From an uncultured Eubacteriales bacterium (GTDB lineage Bacteria > Bacillota > Clostridia > Oscillospirales > Oscillospiraceae), in NCBI GenBank assembly GCA_900554625.1, contig USHP01000124.1, forward strand, positions 1-6,213: 6,213 nt of DNA. The letters run 5' to 3'. The translations under genes and the position numbers were made by a program. Position 1 is the stretch's first letter; each line of letters begins with the position of its first letter. The notes under the pieces are model-generated. The model saw only the letters and a list, made by a program, of their open reading frames with translations, made no database searches and was not told where the DNA came from. This document shows, one piece after another, positions 5,572 to 6,213 of the stretch.

Positions 5572-5940
5572 TCAAATTTCCATTGTGATGTCCAGCAGCC
5601 ACAGGCCGGATTCCGTGGGATATTCGAGCTCCCAATTCAGGTGGAGCGCTTTCCTGAGCAGCAGTGAGCCCAGCTCCGAGGGCAGCGACTTGGTCGTATC
5701 CCCCTCAATGGAAAACACCTCGGCGCAGACGTCTGGCTTGGCGTCGGCATATGTGAGCAGGGCGACGAGCTCGTCCATCGTGAAAACATGCCCAGACGTG
5801 AACACGGCCCAATAGACTTCGTCCATGAGCCGTGCTTTGCATGAAATCTCCTGCCCGAGTGCGATATGCAGCTGATTGGATATTAACTCCGAGACCTCAT
5901 GCCAGCTCAGGCACAGGGTCTGCTTTATCTTCCGTTCCAT
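5572..5940 (-). CDS. Hypothetical protein, 122 residues, unrecognised
   Basis: I do not recognise this family. The product begins MERKIKQTLCLSWHEVSELI and is mildly acidic, apparently soluble and all cytoplasmic, with no signal peptide, membrane segment or metal motif. It looks like a mixed alpha/beta small domain, with a tryptophan-rich end (LNWELEYPTESGLWLLDITMEI). The ATG at 5940-5938 has AAAGGG at 5952-5947, well spaced, which favours a real gene. It ends just upstream of the integrase remnant and overlaps the upstream extension of that reading frame, so the 3' end may lie at a rearrangement junction. It is divergent from the sortase gene and might be a small regulator or accessory gene of the right-hand segment; this is only positional inference. 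Confidence 0.55.
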   Translation of the reverse strand: MERKIKQTLCLSWHEVSELISNQLHIALGQEISCKARLMDEVYWAVFTSGHVFTMDELVALLTYADAKPDVCAEVFSIEGDTTKSLPSELGSLLLRKALHLNWELEYPTESGLWLLDITMEI

Positions 5941-5956
5941 GTTATTCCCTTTCTGC

Positions 5957-5985
5957 CATATACGGCGCGAAGCTTATAGTGTCGG
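5957..5985 (-). promoter_or_regulatory. Weak candidate promoter of the 122-residue ORF
   Basis: On the minus strand CCGACA (5985-5980) and TATATG (5962-5957) are 17 bases apart, each matching four of six consensus positions. TATAGT on the plus strand (5975-5980) could serve as a -10 for the divergent sortase gene, but no good -35 goes with it. If both are real, the two promoters overlap. Confidence 0.25.
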
Positions 5986-6015
5986 TGCCAGGCGGCGCGG
6001 AGCGCGCAGGCGCAG

Positions 6016-6213
6016 ATGAGGCGGCGCAGGCTGCTGGGGGCGCTCTGCTGCCTGTTCGCGCTGGGCTTTGTTGTGTCAGCGTCGATGGCCGTGCGCACTA
6101 TAGTCAGGGCCGCCGATGAGCGCTCGGCCTTTGACGAGCTGGCCGAACGGGTGAACTCTGCCCTTTACCTGCCTGTCCCCGTTGCCGAGCAGGCAGAGGG
6201 CGCGGAGGCGGAG
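6016..6213 (+). CDS. Class B sortase, N-terminal part
   Basis: The first 66 codons of a protein open to the right edge. It begins MRRRRLLGALCCLFALGF, a basic start followed by one hydrophobic segment (about residues 6-26) that would anchor the protein with its C-terminus outside. Then comes RTIVRAADERSAFDELAERVNSA, which resembles the juxtamembrane helix of clostridial class B sortases. These enzymes are cysteine transpeptidases that attach surface proteins or pilins to the cell wall. The catalytic His, Cys and Arg lie beyond the window, so the call rests on the N-terminal pattern. The ATG at 6016 is the first start in the frame after the stop at 5977-5979, and the SD is weak (AGG at 6008-6010). 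It could be a host gene or a conjugative-element gene, since some ICEs carry sortases. Confidence 0.55.
   Translation, partial: MRRRRLLGALCCLFALGFVVSASMAVRTIVRAADERSAFDELAERVNSALYLPVPVAEQAEGAEAE

Noticed and set aside
5832..6119. 95-residue plus-strand ORF
   Set aside because: It overlaps the 122-residue minus-strand ORF and the sortase start in a different frame. The sortase frame starting at 6016 gives a coherent membrane-anchor protein.

Overview
The window looks like a mobile-element boundary in a Bacillota genome, most likely a gut-type clostridium. Three things point there: a VirD4/PcfB/replication-initiator gene cluster of the kind found in Tn1549-like (CTn/ICE) elements, strong AGGAGG-type ribosome binding sites, and the start of a class B sortase gene. 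No species-level call can be made from the sequence alone.

Layout. Positions 1-1733 hold a tightly overlapping leftward operon, G+C-rich (39 of 60 bases G/C at 181-240). In transcription order it encodes a winged-helix replication-initiator-like protein (840-1733), a PcfB-family relaxosome accessory protein (352-834) and the N-terminal part of a VirD4-like coupling protein (1-355, cut by the window edge). Positions 1734-2132 are non-coding but structured: competing hairpins in the operon leader, an operator-like dyad, an orphan leftward terminator, and a good promoter pointing right. Positions 2133-3698 hold one A+T-rich gene (21 of 60 bases G/C at 2161-2220) for a 521-residue P-loop ATPase. 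It reads rightward, against the transfer operon, and resembles a cargo gene. A long hairpin at 3749-3794 separates it from a convergent small excisionase-like HTH gene (3802-3999).

Positions 4240-4284 hold the 3' portion of a tRNA-Arg(CCT) gene, from anticodon loop to CCA, followed by a clean terminator (4288-4319). The 5' side of the anticodon stem and everything before it is not tRNA. This is the footprint of site-specific recombination in the anticodon loop, that is, an att site. To its right lie a tyrosine integrase that has lost its N-terminal domain (4461-5528), an unrecognised 122-residue ORF (5572-5940) and, divergently, the first 66 codons of a class B sortase (6016-6213).

Interpretation. 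The left part is the end of an integrative conjugative element whose transfer genes extend beyond position 1. The ATPase is probably accessory cargo, and a defence role is possible but unproven. The right part is either a remnant of a second element that used the same tRNA site (tandem accretion) or, less likely because the integrase looks broken, the other end of the same element joined through attP.
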